Assembly (NCBI GenBank): GCA_017408305.1
Contig: JAFQUU010000008.1
Coordinates: 1-7,023, forward strand
Direction of reading: 5' to 3'
Source of the DNA: Clostridia bacterium
GTDB taxonomy: Bacteria; Bacillota; Clostridia; Christensenellales; UBA1242
DNA: 7,023 nucleotides
Program-made: the position numbers and the translations under genes
In this document: positions 5,847 to 7,023 of the stretch, one piece after another
How positions within the stretch are numbered: position 1 is the stretch's first letter
Layout of the letters: each line of letters opens with the position of its first letter
The notes under the pieces: generated by a model
Told to the model about the DNA's origin: nothing
The model's database searches: none
The model's input: the letters and a program-made list of their open reading frames with translations, nothing else

Positions 5847-7023
5847 ATGAAAGAATTGCCAAAAATTAGAAAAATGATGTTCGGAAACACAGAACGCTAC
5901 TCTTTTTCAAAACTTGATGAACTTATTGAACTTCCAGATTTTTTGGATATTCAAAAAAAGGCTTATAAAGAATTTTTGGAAACAGGCGTAGACAAAGTTC
6001 TTCAAGAATTTTCACCTGTTGTGGATTACAGTGGCAAAGGCAAACTTATCTTTATTAAGGCAGATTTGTCAACCCCACCAAAATATTCAATCAAAGAGTG
6101 CAAACGCCGTGGTGTGTCATACACTGTTCCACTTAAAGTGCAGTCTAGGTTTGTGGTTGAAGAAACCGGTGAAGCAATAGACCAAGAAATTTATCTTGGC
6201 GATATCCCACTTCTTACAGAAGATGGCAGTTTCGTTTTCAACGGCATTGAAAGGGTTGTTGTAAACCAAGTTGTGCGTTCTCCAAGTGTTTACTTCACAC
6301 AAGAAACACGCGACATTGCTTCATTAAAAGGCCAAATGATTCCAACTCGTGGTATGTGGCTTGAAATTGAACAAGGTGCAAATGACATCATCAAAATTGT
6401 TCTTGACAGAAGCAGTAAGGTTACAATCGGCGTGTTCCTTAAATGCTTTGGTTTTACAAACAAAGACATCTTAAGGGTGTTTGGCGACAATGCATACATC
6501 AAAAATGTGCTTGAAAAAGAACCACAAGTAACTCAAGAAGAAGCCCTTTTGGAAGTTGCTCGTAAAACTCGCCCAACAGAAGTGCCAAGTGCAGAAAGCA
6601 CAAGAAACTATCTTAACCTTTTCTTCTTTGCAGACCAGTATTACAACCTTGCACGCGTTGGTCGCTACAAATTCAACAAAAAACTCAACATTGCAACCCG
6701 TATCACAGGCCTTGTAAGTGCAAACACAATCTCAACTGATGAAAGTGTTATTGTTAAGAAGAATCAAGTTATTACTGCAGAACAGGCACAGGCAATTCGA
6801 AACGCAGGCATCAACGAAGTTTGGGTTTTAAACAATGGCAAAAAACACCTCATCCGTGGCAACAACCGCGTAAAACTTTCAGATGTATACCCATGCAATC
6901 AAGAAGAGCTTGGCATAAACGAAGATGTTTATTATCCAGTTCTTGCACAAATCCTTAAAGATCACAAAACTGATGAGGCAATCAAAAAAGCTATTAAAGA
7001 AAACGCCAAAAACCTTATCATCA
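5847..7023 (+). CDS. rpoB: DNA-directed RNA polymerase subunit beta, N-terminal part
   Basis: RpoB is the large catalytic subunit of RNA polymerase. The window holds the first 392 residues plus one base; the rest, including the rifampicin-binding region, lies beyond the right edge. Recognisable blocks are FGNTERYSFSKLDELIELP (12-30), SPVVDY (56-61), SIKECKRRGVSYTVPLKV (81-98), ETGEAIDQEIYLGDIPLL (106-123), NGIERVVVNQVVRSPSVYF (132-150), IPTRGMWLEIE (165-175), and VGRYKFNKKLN (271-281). The stretch AEQAQAIRNAGINEVWV (311-327) and VYYPVLAQIL (361-370) match the lobe region as arranged in clostridial RpoB. The usual RSPGVYF reads RSPSVYF here. rpoC would be expected downstream. rplL is not upstream, so the gene has its own promoter and leader. 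Leucine is mostly CTT (23 of 33 by hand count), consistent with high expression. Confidence 0.97.
   Translation, partial: MKELPKIRKMMFGNTERYSFSKLDELIELPDFLDIQKKAYKEFLETGVDKVLQEFSPVVDYSGKGKLIFIKADLSTPPKYSIKECKRRGVSYTVPLKVQSRFVVEETGEAIDQEIYLGDIPLLTEDGSFVFNGIERVVVNQVVRSPSVYFTQETRDIASLKGQMIPTRGMWLEIEQGANDIIKIVLDRSSKVTIGVFLKCFGFTNKDILRVFGDNAYIKNVLEKEPQVTQEEALLEVARKTRPTEVPSAESTRNYLNLFFFADQYYNLARVGRYKFNKKLNIATRITGLVSANTISTDESVIVKKNQVITAEQAQAIRNAGINEVWVLNNGKKHLIRGNNRVKLSDVYPCNQEELGINEDVYYPVLAQILKDHKTDEAIKKAIKENAKNLII

Noticed and set aside
5801..5869. 22-codon ORF spanning the end of the leader hairpin and the rpoB start
   Set aside because: Its possible ribosome binding site is inside the hairpin and its frame runs out of phase into rpoB. 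A leader peptide cannot be excluded but nothing supports it.
1..7023. Alternative genetic code, CRISPR array, insertion sequence or tRNA
   Set aside because: TGA is used as a stop and Trp is TGG; no spaced direct repeats, transposase, terminal inverted repeats or tRNA-like cloverleaf were seen.

Overview
The window looks like core chromosome from a low-GC, Gram-positive-type bacterium, most likely an uncultured Clostridia-like member of the Bacillota. The evidence is the priA-def-fmt block, a clostridial-style RpoB N-terminus, strong AAGGAG-type ribosome binding sites, sigma-A-type promoters and AT-rich sequence. Coding follows the standard bacterial code: TGA, TAG and TAA all act as stops and Trp is TGG. 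No mobile element, CRISPR array, tRNA or rRNA was seen.

Left part, minus strand (1-3734): a tight leftward operon, priA > def > fmt > rsgA (rsgA runs off the left edge). PriA restarts collapsed replication forks. Peptide deformylase and methionyl-tRNA formyltransferase form the two ends of the N-formyl-methionine cycle. RsgA is a GTPase of 30S ribosome maturation. Gaps are 23 bp, 8 bp and a 4-bp ATGA overlap, so translational coupling is likely. In Bacillus subtilis, rsmB, rlmN, prpC and prkC lie between fmt and rsgA; here they are absent.

Middle (3735-5554): a 73-bp divergent intergenic region separates priA from two rightward genes. The first encodes a 301-residue soluble protein I do not recognise. 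It starts without a usable Shine-Dalgarno site. The second encodes a 262-residue protein with an N-terminal Myb/SANT-like (RsfA-type) DNA-binding region and a C-terminal coiled coil, probably a transcription factor or chromosome-binding protein.

Right part (5555-7023): a 292-bp intergenic region with two TTGACA-type promoters, a terminator-like hairpin between them, and a roughly 137-nt leader holding a long two-tier hairpin with a short T-run. Then comes rpoB, cut by the window end after 392 residues. rpoB does not follow rplL here, so it has its own promoter and leader. This leader is the most interesting non-coding element in the window.

No clear new biological system such as a defence island or biosynthetic cluster is present. 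The best leads are the structured rpoB leader, the unknown 301-residue protein, and the coiled-coil Myb-like regulator placed directly before rpoB.
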